Positions 16,285-25,376 are shown, counted from the first letter of the stretch. The stretch is DNA of 64,000 nt from Caulobacteraceae bacterium UBA3198 (GCA_002363865.1 DEWY01000005.1:121269-185268), one strand, 5' to 3'. Notes: generated by a model from the letters alone, not told the origin. A program made the numbers and translations.

Positions 16285-18078
16285 TCAGGCGATCTTGCGG
16301 GCGATGGTGCGACGGGAGGCGGCGGTGGCGTCGGCCACAGCCCGGGCCACGGCGGTGACGCTGACCGGCTTGCGCAGCACCGCATCGGCGCCGGCGCGGG
16401 TGCATTCCAGGGCCTCGCCCGCATCGCCGCCGATCACCGCGATGATCGGCAGGTCGCAGGCCGGGCCGTCGAGGGCGCGGATCGCTGCGGTGGCCTCAGG
16501 CCCGTCCAGACCCGGCATCCGGCCATCGATGAGGGCGAGGTCGAACTCGCAGACCCGCGCCAGGTCCACAGCCCGCCGGCCGTCCTGGGCGTGGACCACC
16601 TGATGGCCCAGCTGCTCCAGCACTGCGCGCATCATGGCGGCGTTCAGGCTGTCGTCCTCGGCCATCAGGATCCGCAGCTTGCGGCCCTCGGCCTGGGCGT
16701 CATCGGGCGTATCGGCCGCCAGGTCGGCCGGGGCGGCGGCGAGGGGGTCATAGGGCAGGAGGAGCCCAAAGCAGCTGCCCACGCCCGGCGCGCTGGTGGC
16801 GGTCAGTTCGCCGTTCATCAGCCGCGCCAGCTGCCGCGACAGGGAGAGGCCAAGGCCGGCGCCCGGCACGCCGGCGCTGGTCCGCTCCACCCGGTGGAAA
16901 GCCTCGAAGGCCTGAGACAGTTCGAGGTCCGACAGGCCAGGACCGGTGTCGGCGATCTCGATCAGCACACGGCCCTCTGGCGTCAGGCTGAGTCGCGCCT
17001 CCACACGGCCGCGGACAGTGAACTTGATGGCGTTGCCGATCAGGTTGGCGAGGATCTGCCGCACCCGGGCCGGATCGACCAGGGCCGCGCCGGACCCCTC
17101 GGCCAGTTCGGGGGCCACATAGACGCTGAGCTCCAGACCCTTGGCGCCCGCCTGGGGGCGGTTCAGCAGCATCAGGTCGCGCACCAGGGCCGGGGCGTCC
17201 AGGGGCCTGACGTCCACCGCCAGGCGGCCAGCCTCGGCGGTCTCGGAGTCCAGGGTGGTGTTAAGCACTGCGATCAGGTCGCTGACCGCGTCCAGAGCCG
17301 CCGACAGCTGCTCGCGCGAGGGGGCGGCGCGGCCGTTGCGGCCGGCGGCGGCGGCCAGGACGTGGGAGACGCCTGTCAGGCCGTTGCGGATCTCGTGGCT
17401 AAGGGTGGCGACGAGGTCGGACTTGGAGCGGGCCAGTCGGCTGGCCTCCTCGACCTTGCCGGCGCGTTCGGCGATCAGCACCTCACGCTCGGCGGCCATG
17501 GCGAACTGCCGGCGCAGGACCCGGTTCAGCATGAGCGCCAGGGCGAAGGCCAGCGCTACGCCGCCCCAGGCCAGGGTGGCGGCGTTCTGGCTATGGGGAC
17601 TGGAGAACAGGGCGATCAGCGGGCCCGCGGCGGCGGCGGCGCCGACCACCAGCAGACTGGGCAGCCAGGGGGCGGTGAAGAAGATGCAGATCACCGCCGC
17701 AGCCGTGGCCATCAGCAGCAGGATTTCGCGCATCGGCCCGGCGCCGTCGGCGAAGGCGGCGACCTGGGCCACGCAGCCGGCCCAGACCAGGCCCGTGACA
17801 ATGTGGACCCGGGCCCGCGCCCGCAGATCCTCGGCCGCCGGGGTGCGGAGCCAGTTGACGGCCGCGTAGGTGGCGCCGCAGGCCATGGCGAACAGGGCGA
17901 AGCTGGCTGTCATCCACGCGGCGTTGGCGGCGTAGGAGCCGGCCCAGACGAAGACCGGCATGCTCACCACGAAGGCCACCAACGCGTAAGGCAGCAGGGC
18001 CGCCTGGGCGTCCAGAGCCTGATGGGCCAGGGAAGCGCCACCGCGTGGGGCGAACCGAGCAGAATCGTTGGATGACAC
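16285..18078 (-). CDS. Membrane-bound hybrid sensor histidine kinase
   Basis: This 597-residue kinase has an N-terminal membrane domain of about five to six helices (residues 28-185), a HisKA domain with phosphoacceptor His228, an HATPase_c domain (NAIKF 349-353, DTGPGLS 377-383, GAGLGLSLS 406-414) and a receiver with acidic pair ED at 474-475 and phospho-acceptor Asp518. The H box reads SHEIRNGLTG; the usual Pro of the HEIRTPL motif is Gly. It is transcribed away from the DUF2336 gene at 18240, sharing a 160-bp control region with a perfect inverted repeat. It belongs to the signalling neighbourhood 16.3-22.8 kb. Confidence 0.88.
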   Translation of the reverse strand: MSSNDSARFAPRGGASLAHQALDAQAALLPYALVAFVVSMPVFVWAGSYAANAAWMTASFALFAMACGATYAAVNWLRTPAAEDLRARARVHIVTGLVWAGCVAQVAAFADGAGPMREILLLMATAAAVICIFFTAPWLPSLLVVGAAAAAGPLIALFSSPHSQNAATLAWGGVALAFALALMLNRVLRRQFAMAAEREVLIAERAGKVEEASRLARSKSDLVATLSHEIRNGLTGVSHVLAAAAGRNGRAAPSREQLSAALDAVSDLIAVLNTTLDSETAEAGRLAVDVRPLDAPALVRDLMLLNRPQAGAKGLELSVYVAPELAEGSGAALVDPARVRQILANLIGNAIKFTVRGRVEARLSLTPEGRVLIEIADTGPGLSDLELSQAFEAFHRVERTSAGVPGAGLGLSLSRQLARLMNGELTATSAPGVGSCFGLLLPYDPLAAAPADLAADTPDDAQAEGRKLRILMAEDDSLNAAMMRAVLEQLGHQVVHAQDGRRAVDLARVCEFDLALIDGRMPGLDGPEATAAIRALDGPACDLPIIAVIGGDAGEALECTRAGADAVLRKPVSVTAVARAVADATAASRRTIARKIA

Positions 18079-18157
18079 GGTCTGGTCCTTTGCGGCGACG
18101 CCCGCGAAGGTAGTGCGTCAGGGTTGGCGGCAGGTTACGCAACAGCGTTAATCCACA

Positions 18158-18175
18158 GACGGTTTTGAAACCGTC
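18158..18175. promoter_or_regulatory. Inverted repeat in a divergent control region
   Basis: GACGGTTT-TG-AAACCGTC is a perfect 8-bp inverted repeat with a 2-bp centre, between the divergent hybrid kinase and DUF2336 genes. It is flanked by GTTAA elements on both sides (18147 and 18177 regions). It is a likely operator for a dimeric regulator; which one is unknown. Confidence 0.45.
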
Positions 18176-18239
18176 CGTTAAGCCTAACCGATCATTGTCG
18201 TGGGACGGGGCGGGAGTCCCGGCGGAGGGGGAAGGGCAC

Positions 18240-19379
18240 ATGACCACGACGCGGGCCGCGCTCACCGAGGACGACATCCGCACCCTGGTGAAGGGCGCGA
18301 CGCCAGACGAGCGCGCCCTGGTGGCCCACAAGCTCTGCCGGCGCATCGACACCCTGCCGCTGACCCCAGAAGAGCAGGTCCTCGCCCAGGACATCCTGCG
18401 GGTCATGGCCGCCGACGCCGCCGAGCTGGTGCGCCGCGCCCTGGCTGTGACCCTGAAGAGCTCGCCGCTCATCCCCCACGATGTGGCCCTGAAACTGGCG
18501 CGCGATGTGGAAAGCGTCTGCCAGCCCATTCTCAGCTTCTCTCCGGTCTTCACTGATGAGGAGCTGGTCGAAATCGTCCGCCTGGGCGGGCCGGTCCGGC
18601 AGGTGGCCATCGCCAAGCGTCCCCGGCTGTCCCGTCGCCTGACCGACGTCATGGTCGAGACCGGCGTCGAGCGGGCGGTGGAGGTGACCTGCTCCAACGA
18701 CAACGCCGACTTCGCCGAATCCACCCTGATGAACGTCCTGGCCCGCTTCGAGCGGTCCGAGCGGGTGCTGGCGGCGGTGGCCTATCGTCAGACCCTGCCG
18801 CTTTCGGTCACCGAGAAGCTGATCGATCTGGTGGGGGACCAGGTGCGTGACCACCTGCTGGCCCATCATCCGGTTTCGCCTGAGCTGGCCCTGCAGATCG
18901 CCACCGGCGCCAAGGAGCGCGCGACCCTTGACCTGGTCGACCAGGCTGGCCGCGCCGCCGACCTCAAGGCCTTTGTCGCCCACCTGCACCGCAATGAACG
19001 CCTGACGCCGTCCCTGCTATTGCGGGCGCTGGCCCACGGTCACATGGCCTTCTTCGAGTGGGGCCTGGCCGAGTTGGCCGGCGTGCCGCACCACCGCACC
19101 TGGCTGATGATCCACGACGCCGGTCCCCTGGGTCTGAAGGCCATCTATGAGCGCGCCGGCATGCCCGCGCGTCTGCTGCCGGCCTTCCGCGCCGGGGTGG
19201 ACACCTTCCACGCCATGGAGTTCGAGGGCGGGGCGCGGGATCGCGACAAGTTCCAGAAGAAGATGCTCGAGCGCTTCCTGACCCAGCCGCACGTGGGGGC
19301 GCGTGACGACGCTGACTATCTCGTGGACCGCATGGATCGTATGGCCGATCGCACAGGCCCGGCCCTTCAGACGGCCTGA
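18240..19379 (+). CDS. DUF2336 domain protein
   Basis: This 379-residue soluble, helical protein of the alphaproteobacterial DUF2336 family shows HEAT-like repeated units such as RALAVTLKSSPLIPHDVALKLARD and LTPSLLLRALAHGHMAFF. Function is unknown. The ATG at 18240 has GGAGGGGGAAGGG upstream; a longer open frame starting at 18165 would enter the control region. It is divergent from the hybrid kinase. A paralogous DUF2336 gene lies 2.3 kb away on the opposite strand. Confidence 0.85.
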   Translation: MTTTRAALTEDDIRTLVKGATPDERALVAHKLCRRIDTLPLTPEEQVLAQDILRVMAADAAELVRRALAVTLKSSPLIPHDVALKLARDVESVCQPILSFSPVFTDEELVEIVRLGGPVRQVAIAKRPRLSRRLTDVMVETGVERAVEVTCSNDNADFAESTLMNVLARFERSERVLAAVAYRQTLPLSVTEKLIDLVGDQVRDHLLAHHPVSPELALQIATGAKERATLDLVDQAGRAADLKAFVAHLHRNERLTPSLLLRALAHGHMAFFEWGLAELAGVPHHRTWLMIHDAGPLGLKAIYERAGMPARLLPAFRAGVDTFHAMEFEGGARDRDKFQKKMLERFLTQPHVGARDDADYLVDRMDRMADRTGPALQTA

Positions 19380-19427
19380 TCCAAGCTTTTCCTTGGCGAT
19401 CGGGCCCGTGGCCCTCAGATATCGCCC

Positions 19428-20213
19428 ATGACACATGATCCTGCCGGCGGCCTGGTGCGTCCGGCCTCGACCCTGCTTCTGCTGCGCGACGACCCCGCCT
19501 TCGAGGTGCTGATGGTCGAACGCCACCATCAGATCGATTTCGCCTCTGGCGCCCTGGTCTTCCCGGGCGGCAAGTCCCATCCGGGCGACCATGACGAGGC
19601 CTGGCGCGACCATGCCCTGGGTTGGCGCGAACACGGGGGCGAGCAGGCCGGGCTGCGGATCGCCGCCATCCGTGAGCTGTTCGAGGAGGCTGGCCTCCTG
19701 CTCGCCCGCCGGGCCGATGGCGGGCCGCTGGAGGTCGAGCCTGCGCCCCTGGAGCTGCGGAAATCCGTCGACCGGGGTGAGACGCCATTTCTGGAGGTGG
19801 TGCGCGCCGCCGGCGCTCAGCTGGATCTGTCAGCGCTCAGCGTCTTCGCCCGCTGGATCACCCCGCCGGTGACGCCCAAGCGCTTCGACACCTGGTTCTA
19901 TGTCGCCCACGCCCCGGAGGGGCAGCTGGCGGTGTGTGATGGGCGCGAGACGGTGGACGCCTGCTGGTATTCGCCGGGGGCGGCCCTGAGCGCTGCAAAG
20001 CGCGGCGCGCGCAAGCTGGTGTTTCCCACCCGGATGAATCTGCAGCGGCTGGCGCAGGCCGCCAGCGCCGCGGCGGCGATCGATCAGGCGCAGGCGCGCC
20101 CGCTGGTGACCGTGCAGCCGGAAATCCACGACGGTCCCGACGGCCGCCGCCTGGTCTTGCCGGAAAGCGCCGGGTATGGCTCGGTCAGCGAGCCGTTTAT
20201 CCCGGGAATGTAA
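19428..20213 (+). CDS. Nudix hydrolase, NUDT7/19-like
   Basis: This 261-residue Nudix protein has the Nudix signature split: GG at GALVFPGGK (about residues 41-49) and RELFEEAGLLLA about 35 residues later, with an insertion (HPGDHDEAWRDHALGW) between them. Split boxes of this type are known in CoA and acyl-CoA diphosphohydrolases of the NUDT7/NUDT19 type. The metal-binding Glu residues of REXXEE are intact, so hydrolysis is expected. It follows DUF2336 by 48 bases on the same strand, so they may be co-transcribed. Confidence 0.85.
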   Translation: MTHDPAGGLVRPASTLLLLRDDPAFEVLMVERHHQIDFASGALVFPGGKSHPGDHDEAWRDHALGWREHGGEQAGLRIAAIRELFEEAGLLLARRADGGPLEVEPAPLELRKSVDRGETPFLEVVRAAGAQLDLSALSVFARWITPPVTPKRFDTWFYVAHAPEGQLAVCDGRETVDACWYSPGAALSAAKRGARKLVFPTRMNLQRLAQAASAAAAIDQAQARPLVTVQPEIHDGPDGRRLVLPESAGYGSVSEPFIPGM

Positions 20214-20231
20214 GGGGTTGGCGACTGGCGC

Positions 20232-20723
20232 TCAGACGAGACCGGAGGCCGCGACCCGGCGCTCGAGCTCCTCGACCAGGATCTTGCCCACCGGATGGTC
20301 GTCGGTCTTGATGCTGTCGCGGACAGCGGCCTTGATCCCGTCGATATGGGCGTCGATCAGGACCATCGGCGCTTCCATGCGCTTGTCCTTGTCGTCGATC
20401 AGCTTGCAGAGCGACCCGGCCATGCGGGTGATCAGCGGAAACTCGTAGGTGGCCCCCAGGCCCTTCAGGTCGTGGGCCCGCAGATACAGGGTTTCCATGG
20501 TGTCGGCCGTCGCGCCTTCGGTCTTCACCAGTTGGCGGGCGGCTTCCAGCTTGGTGACTTCGTCCTCCAGCCAGGCGGCGAAGTTTCCAGAGAGGCTTTT
20601 GAGCGCAGCTTCAGCCTTGGCGATCGCGCTGGCGTCGACAGCGCCGAAACGACCCCCGACCTTCAGGCGAAGCGTATTGGGGACCTGGATCACCTGACCC
20701 GTATTCTGCTGACTCACTGCCAT
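20232..20723 (-). CDS. Hpt-domain phosphotransfer protein
   Basis: This 163-residue helical protein has the histidine phosphotransfer motif LRAHDLKGLGATYEF with the phospho-acceptor His84 and a four-helix layout through residue 163. It has no kinase or receiver of its own and would shuttle phosphate between a hybrid kinase receiver and a separate response regulator. AAAAGGAG lies before the ATG. Two hybrid kinases in the window (3.3 and 16.3 kb) lack a fused Hpt domain and are candidate donors. Confidence 0.82.
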   Translation of the reverse strand: MAVSQQNTGQVIQVPNTLRLKVGGRFGAVDASAIAKAEAALKSLSGNFAAWLEDEVTKLEAARQLVKTEGATADTMETLYLRAHDLKGLGATYEFPLITRMAGSLCKLIDDKDKRMEAPMVLIDAHIDGIKAAVRDSIKTDDHPVGKILVEELERRVAASGLV

Positions 20724-20831
20724 CTCCTTTTGGGATGATTGCCAACGATTCTAGGCAGAAGAGCTTAACAACGAATGAGGCGACGTCGCGGTGGGTCTTG
20801 CTATGACTGTCGCAGCAATGGGCGGCGCCGA

Positions 20832-21614
20832 TCAGGCGGAGAACTGCTCAGCCAGCACACGCTCTTCCAGGCTGCGACCGGCGTCGAACAGCATCACCAG
20901 GCTGATGTCGCGGTTCTCGGCCACGTGCACCTCCAGGACGTCGCGGACCTCGAAATTGTCGGCGACCGCGCTCACCGGCCGCTTATCGGCCTCCAGGATC
21001 TCGAAGCTGACCCTGGCGGCGTGGGACAAGAGCGCGCCGCGCCAGCGGCGCGGGCGGAAGGCGCTGATCGGGGTCAGGGCCATGACCTTGGCGTCCAGGG
21101 GGATAATCGGGCCGTGAGCTGACAGATTGTAGGCGGTGGACCCCGCCGGGGTGGCCACCAGGGCGCCGTCGCAGGACAGCTCGTTCAGCCGCACCTTGCC
21201 GTCCACCGAAATGCGCAGCTTTGCGGTCTGGCGGGTCTGGCGCAGCAGGGAGACCTCGTTGATCGCCAGGGCGCGGTGCTGGCGACGACGGGAGTCCACC
21301 GCCACCATGCTCAAGGGGTGAATGAGGGCGCGCTCTGCGGCGTTGATCCGGTCGAGCAGATCGTCGGGGCTGTACTCGTTCATCAGGAAGCCCACCGAGC
21401 CGCGGTTCATTCCATAGATCGGCTTGGGCGCCCCCATATTGCCGTGCAGGGTCTCCAGCATGAAGCCGTCGCCCCCCAGGGCGACGATGACCTGGGCCTG
21501 GTCCTGGGGCGACTGGCCATAGCGGGCGGTCAGGACCTTAAGGGCGTCCTGCGCCTCGGGCCGGTCGCTGGCGGCGAAGGCCACGCGAGTCATGAAGGGT
21601 TCGGCTCTGAACAT
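20832..21614 (-). CDS. nadK: NAD kinase
   Basis: NAD kinase phosphorylates NAD to NADP. The GGDG motif is in VIVALGGDGFMLETLHG, followed by NRGSVGFLMNE, the conserved NEVSLLR segment and TPAGSTAYNLSAHGPI. At about 253-260 residues it has the compact size of alphaproteobacterial PpnK. The start could be the ATG at 21614 or that at 21593 (MTRVAFAAS), and the second aligns better with relatives. A hairpin (GCCCGC-CAAAA-GCGGGC on the plus strand) sits at the 21614 start. It lies 65 bases downstream of the second DUF2336 gene on the same strand, so co-transcription is likely. Confidence 0.92.
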   Translation of the reverse strand: MFRAEPFMTRVAFAASDRPEAQDALKVLTARYGQSPQDQAQVIVALGGDGFMLETLHGNMGAPKPIYGMNRGSVGFLMNEYSPDDLLDRINAAERALIHPLSMVAVDSRRRQHRALAINEVSLLRQTRQTAKLRISVDGKVRLNELSCDGALVATPAGSTAYNLSAHGPIIPLDAKVMALTPISAFRPRRWRGALLSHAARVSFEILEADKRPVSAVADNFEVRDVLEVHVAENRDISLVMLFDAGRSLEERVLAEQFSA

Positions 21615-21679
21615 GGCCCGCCAAAAGCGGGCAGGGACCTTGGCTTGTCAAACCCCGATCGTGGCGGGGCGCCCGGGTT

Positions 21680-22813
21680 TCAGCCGGCTTTCGGAGCCAT
21701 GGTTCGGCGGAAGGCCATGGCTGCGAGGTCAGGGTCGAAGGGGCCGAACGCCGCCAGGGCGCGACGGGCGCCTTCGCTGCCGCCTCCAGGCTGGCCGCCA
21801 TTGAGTTCGCGCACCAGCTCCAGGATGGTGGGAAAGGCGCTGCGGTCGATATTCACGGCCGCGCAGGCCAGGGCCAGATGCTCCGGCTGTTCGCCATCGA
21901 GGGCGCAACGCACCATTTCCGGCGGAAAATTTCCCAGGGTGGCCAGGGCGCCCACGAACAGGGACAGCTTACCCTCGCGAAGGGCGCGCAGCAGATAGCC
22001 TGGCCGCAGCTGTCCGGCCGCCACGAGCTTGGAGATCAGTCGGCGCTCCATCTCCTCGCGCTCGGCGTCCTGCTCCCAGACGATGGCGTCGGTGGTCGGA
22101 TCGACGCCGGCCTGGCCCGAATGCGCTTCGCTGACGGCCTGGCCAAGGGCCGCCTCCAGCTTCTCGGGATCGAGGCGAAAACGAGTCGTGAGCGACTGGC
22201 GCAGGGCCTGACCGACCCAGACATAGAGTTGCAGCGCCAGATCGTCGGTGAGCTCGGGCCGCCGCACTAGGGGCGAGCGCAGCGCCGCCACCCGCCGCGC
22301 CGCCTTGACCAGCAGGGCCATGTCGTCGGGGGCCAGGGCGGTCTGGACGTTGCCGGCCAGGGCGGTCAGAACGGCAGGCTCGCCCTGCTGCAGAATCGCC
22401 GCCACAACCGGCGGGGTGAGTCTGGGGCGGCGGGCGACTTCGATCTGATGCTCGACCGTGGCCTCGATCAAAAGGCGGACCAGGTCCTGGTCGTCGAGCA
22501 GGGGGCTGGCGGCGATGATGGGACGGGCGATCTCGATGTCGTCAAGGGCGAGCACATTGATCAGGGCCGCGGGCGCCCAGTCCACATGGGCCAGGGTTTC
22601 GGCCAGTCGCCGACGGATATCCCGCTCGGCTTCGACCACCAGGCTCATGAAGATGGAGTTCAGGAGGTCCTGCACCGCCGGCGCGGTCATGATCTCGGCG
22701 CTCTCGGCGACTCCGCACAGGTCGACCACGGCCAGAAGCAGCCTCTCCCGGTCGCCTGGCGCTCGGCTTTTGGCCAGGCTGAGGATCTCTTCCGTCCGCG
22801 CGAGCACGCTCAA
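21680..22813 (-). CDS. DUF2336 domain protein (second copy)
   Basis: This 377-residue protein of the same DUF2336 family as the product at 18240 is clearly diverged from it in sequence. It is helical and soluble, with repeat-like segments (VAAILQQGEPAVLTALAGN and LRPGYLLRALREGKLSLFVGALATL, the latter echoing SLLLRALAHGHMAFFEWGLAEL in the other copy). It starts with TTG at 22813, supported by GGAG six bases upstream. It is divergent from glpK and upstream of nadK. The presence of two copies around an Hpt gene suggests a shared signalling role, which is inference. Confidence 0.83.
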   Translation of the reverse strand: MSVLARTEEILSLAKSRAPGDRERLLLAVVDLCGVAESAEIMTAPAVQDLLNSIFMSLVVEAERDIRRRLAETLAHVDWAPAALINVLALDDIEIARPIIAASPLLDDQDLVRLLIEATVEHQIEVARRPRLTPPVVAAILQQGEPAVLTALAGNVQTALAPDDMALLVKAARRVAALRSPLVRRPELTDDLALQLYVWVGQALRQSLTTRFRLDPEKLEAALGQAVSEAHSGQAGVDPTTDAIVWEQDAEREEMERRLISKLVAAGQLRPGYLLRALREGKLSLFVGALATLGNFPPEMVRCALDGEQPEHLALACAAVNIDRSAFPTILELVRELNGGQPGGGSEGARRALAAFGPFDPDLAAMAFRRTMAPKAG

Positions 22814-22935
22814 GGCGATCTCCAGGTTCGACGTTTGCTGGAGCGAATCTGCAGCTTGCTCATGAAAACATGCTTAAACCCCGGCCAACCAAATTGCTGC
22901 AGGTTCTGCCGAGATGGCGTCAGGAGGAGATCGTC

Positions 22936-24432
22936 GTGACCAGCCCGCTAATCCTGGCCCTGGACCAGGGCACCACCAGCACCCGCGCCATTCTCTTCGA
23001 TCTGGCCGGCAAGGCGCTGGGCGAAGCAGCCGCGCCGCTGGCTCAGCACTATCCGGCGGATGGCTGGGTGGAGCATGACGCTGACGAGATCTATCAGGCC
23101 GCGCTTCATGTGATGACCGCCGCCGTGGAGAATGCCGGCCGCAGGATGGACGAGGTGGCGGCCATTGGCATCACCAACCAGCGTGAAACCGTCGTCCTGT
23201 GGGACAAGACCACCGGCGCACCCGTCCACAGGGCGGTGGTGTGGCAGGACCGGCGGACGGCCGAGATCTGCGAGGCCCTGCGGCGTCAGGGGGCGGAAGA
23301 CCATGTCACCGATGTCACGGGCCTGCTGATCGACCCCTATTTCAGCGGCACGAAGCTCGCCTGGCTGCTGGACCATGTCCCCGGCGCCCGGGCCCGCGCC
23401 GAGGCCGGCGAGCTGTTGGCTGGCACCATCGACACCTGGCTGATCTGGAAACTCACCGGCGGGGCGGCCCACGTCACCGACGCCACCAACGCCTCGCGCA
23501 CCCTTCTGTTCGACATCCGCGCCCAGGCCTGGTCCGACGCCATGCTGGATCTGTTCAAGGTTCCCCGCGCGATTCTGCCGGAAGTCCGCGACTGCGCGGG
23601 CCTGTTCGGCGAAACCCTGCCCGATCTCCTCGGGCGCTCGATCCCGATCTGCGGCGTCGCCGGCGACCAGCAGGCGGCCCTGATGGGGCAGGGCTGTATC
23701 GCGCCGGGCCAGATGAAGGCGACCTATGGCACCGGCTGCTTCCTGCTGGTGAACACCGGGACCAGCGCCCCGCGCTCCCGGGCCAGGCTGCTGACCACGG
23801 TGGCCGCGCGGATCGACGGCCAGACTACCTACGCCCTGGAAGGGGCGATCTTCATCGCCGGCGCGGCCATCGGCTGGCTTGTCGACGGCCTGGGGGTCGA
23901 GAGCCCCGCCGCCGCCGAGGCCCTGGCCCGCAAGGCCCGGCCAGGCAATGGCGTGGTTCTGGTTCCGGCCTTCACAGGCCTGGGCGCCCCCTGGTGGGAC
24001 GCCGAGGCCCGCGGCGCCCTGACCGGCCTGACCCGGGACGCCGGCCTGGCCGAGATCGCTCTGGCGGCCTACGACGCCTGTGCCTACCAGACGGCTGATC
24101 TGATCGAGGCCATGCAGGCCGACGCCCCAGAAGCCTTCGGGGCCGGAACCGAGCTGCGCATTGATGGCGGCATGTCCCGCAGCCCCTGGTTCGCCCAGCG
24201 GCTGGCTGACCTGACCAACCAGAGCGTGGCCCGAGCCAGCTATGAGGAGACCACCGCCCTGGGAGCGGCCCTGTTCGCGGGGCTGGGGGCGGGTCTCTAT
24301 CCGGACGTGGCCGCTGCGGCCGCCGCCCGGCCGCGCACCGAGCCCGCCGAACCCTCCCTGTCCGCGCCTGAGCGGGCCGCCGGCCAGGCCCGCTGGCGCG
24401 AGGCCGTCCGCCGCGTCCTCAGCCATGGGTGA
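22936..24432 (+). CDS. glpK: Glycerol kinase
   Basis: Glycerol kinase phosphorylates glycerol to sn-glycerol 3-phosphate with ATP. The FGGY fold shows LALDQGTTSTRAILFD at the N-terminus, WQDRRT and ITNQRET substrate loops, and YGTGCFLLVNTG and DGGMSRSPWF for nucleotide binding. Its 498 residues match the family length. The start is a GTG at 22936, because AGGAGGAG precedes it by six bases; an ATG farther upstream gives a spurious leader. No glpF or glpD is next to it. Confidence 0.95.
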   Translation: MTSPLILALDQGTTSTRAILFDLAGKALGEAAAPLAQHYPADGWVEHDADEIYQAALHVMTAAVENAGRRMDEVAAIGITNQRETVVLWDKTTGAPVHRAVVWQDRRTAEICEALRRQGAEDHVTDVTGLLIDPYFSGTKLAWLLDHVPGARARAEAGELLAGTIDTWLIWKLTGGAAHVTDATNASRTLLFDIRAQAWSDAMLDLFKVPRAILPEVRDCAGLFGETLPDLLGRSIPICGVAGDQQAALMGQGCIAPGQMKATYGTGCFLLVNTGTSAPRSRARLLTTVAARIDGQTTYALEGAIFIAGAAIGWLVDGLGVESPAAAEALARKARPGNGVVLVPAFTGLGAPWWDAEARGALTGLTRDAGLAEIALAAYDACAYQTADLIEAMQADAPEAFGAGTELRIDGGMSRSPWFAQRLADLTNQSVARASYEETTALGAALFAGLGAGLYPDVAAAAAARPRTEPAEPSLSAPERAAGQARWREAVRRVLSHG

Positions 24433-24505
24433 TCGCGCCGCCCTTGACGGTATGGGCCCGTGGGGGGAGTTTAGCGCCTAGAAACAAGAACCAAGGGAGG
24501 CCGCC

Positions 24506-25273
24506 ATGGCCGACGGATCTGCTGGCGTGATGTCGCTGCAAGGCAAGGTGAGCACCGAGGAGTGGCAGGCTCGGGTGGAGCTGGCCGCGCTCTACCGGCT
24601 GGTGGCGCTGCACGGGTGGGACGACCTGATCTACACCCACATCTCGGCCCGTATTCCGGGGCCCGAGCACCACTTCCTGATCAATCCCTATGGGATGCTG
24701 TTCGAGGAGATCACCGCCTCGTCCCTGGTGAAGATCGATTTGCAGGGCAACATCCTCCAGGAGACGCCTTACTTCATCAATCCGGCGGGGTTCACCATCC
24801 ACTCGGCCATCCATGAGGCCCGGGAGGACGCCAAGTTCGTGATGCATCTGCATTCCGACCAGGGCGTCGCCGTCGCCGCCCAGAAGGAGGGTCTGCTTCC
24901 CCTGTCGCAGCACGCCCTGATCGTCCTGCCCCGTCTGGCCTATCACGACTATGAGGGCATCGCCCTGAACCTGGACGAGCGCGAGCGTCTGGTGGCCGAT
25001 ATCGGCGACAAGACCCTGATGCTGTTGCGCAACCACGGCACGCTTTCGGTGGGCGACTCCGCCGCCGACTGCTGGATCGGCATGTTCTATCTGGAGCGGG
25101 CCTGTAAGCAGCAGGTCATGGCCCTGTCGGCCGGTCGGGAGAACGTGCTGTTCGCCCCGGAAGCCGCCCAGGCCGAGGTGCGCTCGCAGGTCGCCCGCGG
25201 CATCGGCGGCAAGCTTGCCTGGCCAGGCTGTCTGCGCCGGCTTGATCGAGAATCGCCCGGCTACGACGCTTGA
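24506..25273 (+). CDS. Class II aldolase/adducin family protein
   Basis: This 255-residue protein has the class II aldolase/adducin fold, a zinc-dependent aldolase or epimerase in characterised bacterial members. Metal-binding His residues appear in MHLHSDQG and LLRNHGTLSVG, and an acidic EEITASSLVKID segment precedes them. Length and N-terminal wobble are typical. Substrate is not deducible. An AAGGGAGG ribosome-binding site lies before the ATG. The gene follows glpK by 73 bases. Confidence 0.88.
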   Translation: MADGSAGVMSLQGKVSTEEWQARVELAALYRLVALHGWDDLIYTHISARIPGPEHHFLINPYGMLFEEITASSLVKIDLQGNILQETPYFINPAGFTIHSAIHEAREDAKFVMHLHSDQGVAVAAQKEGLLPLSQHALIVLPRLAYHDYEGIALNLDERERLVADIGDKTLMLLRNHGTLSVGDSAADCWIGMFYLERACKQQVMALSAGRENVLFAPEAAQAEVRSQVARGIGGKLAWPGCLRRLDRESPGYDA

Positions 25274-25376
25274 GATTCGGAGGCCCGGGCGGGAGCTTCG
25301 CGCCGGAACCTCGACAGCTGAATTCATAGGCGCCGCGGTGCATCTTTTTCGTCCGCGCGCTCGAACACTATAACCA

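Noticed and set aside
16591..18075. Plus-strand open frame of nearly 500 codons
   Set aside because: It mirrors the hybrid kinase on the other strand, with Gly/Gln/His-rich low-complexity translation and no domain.
22948..24426. Minus-strand open frame opposite glpK
   Set aside because: Antisense shadow: glycerol kinase on the plus strand has all family motifs.
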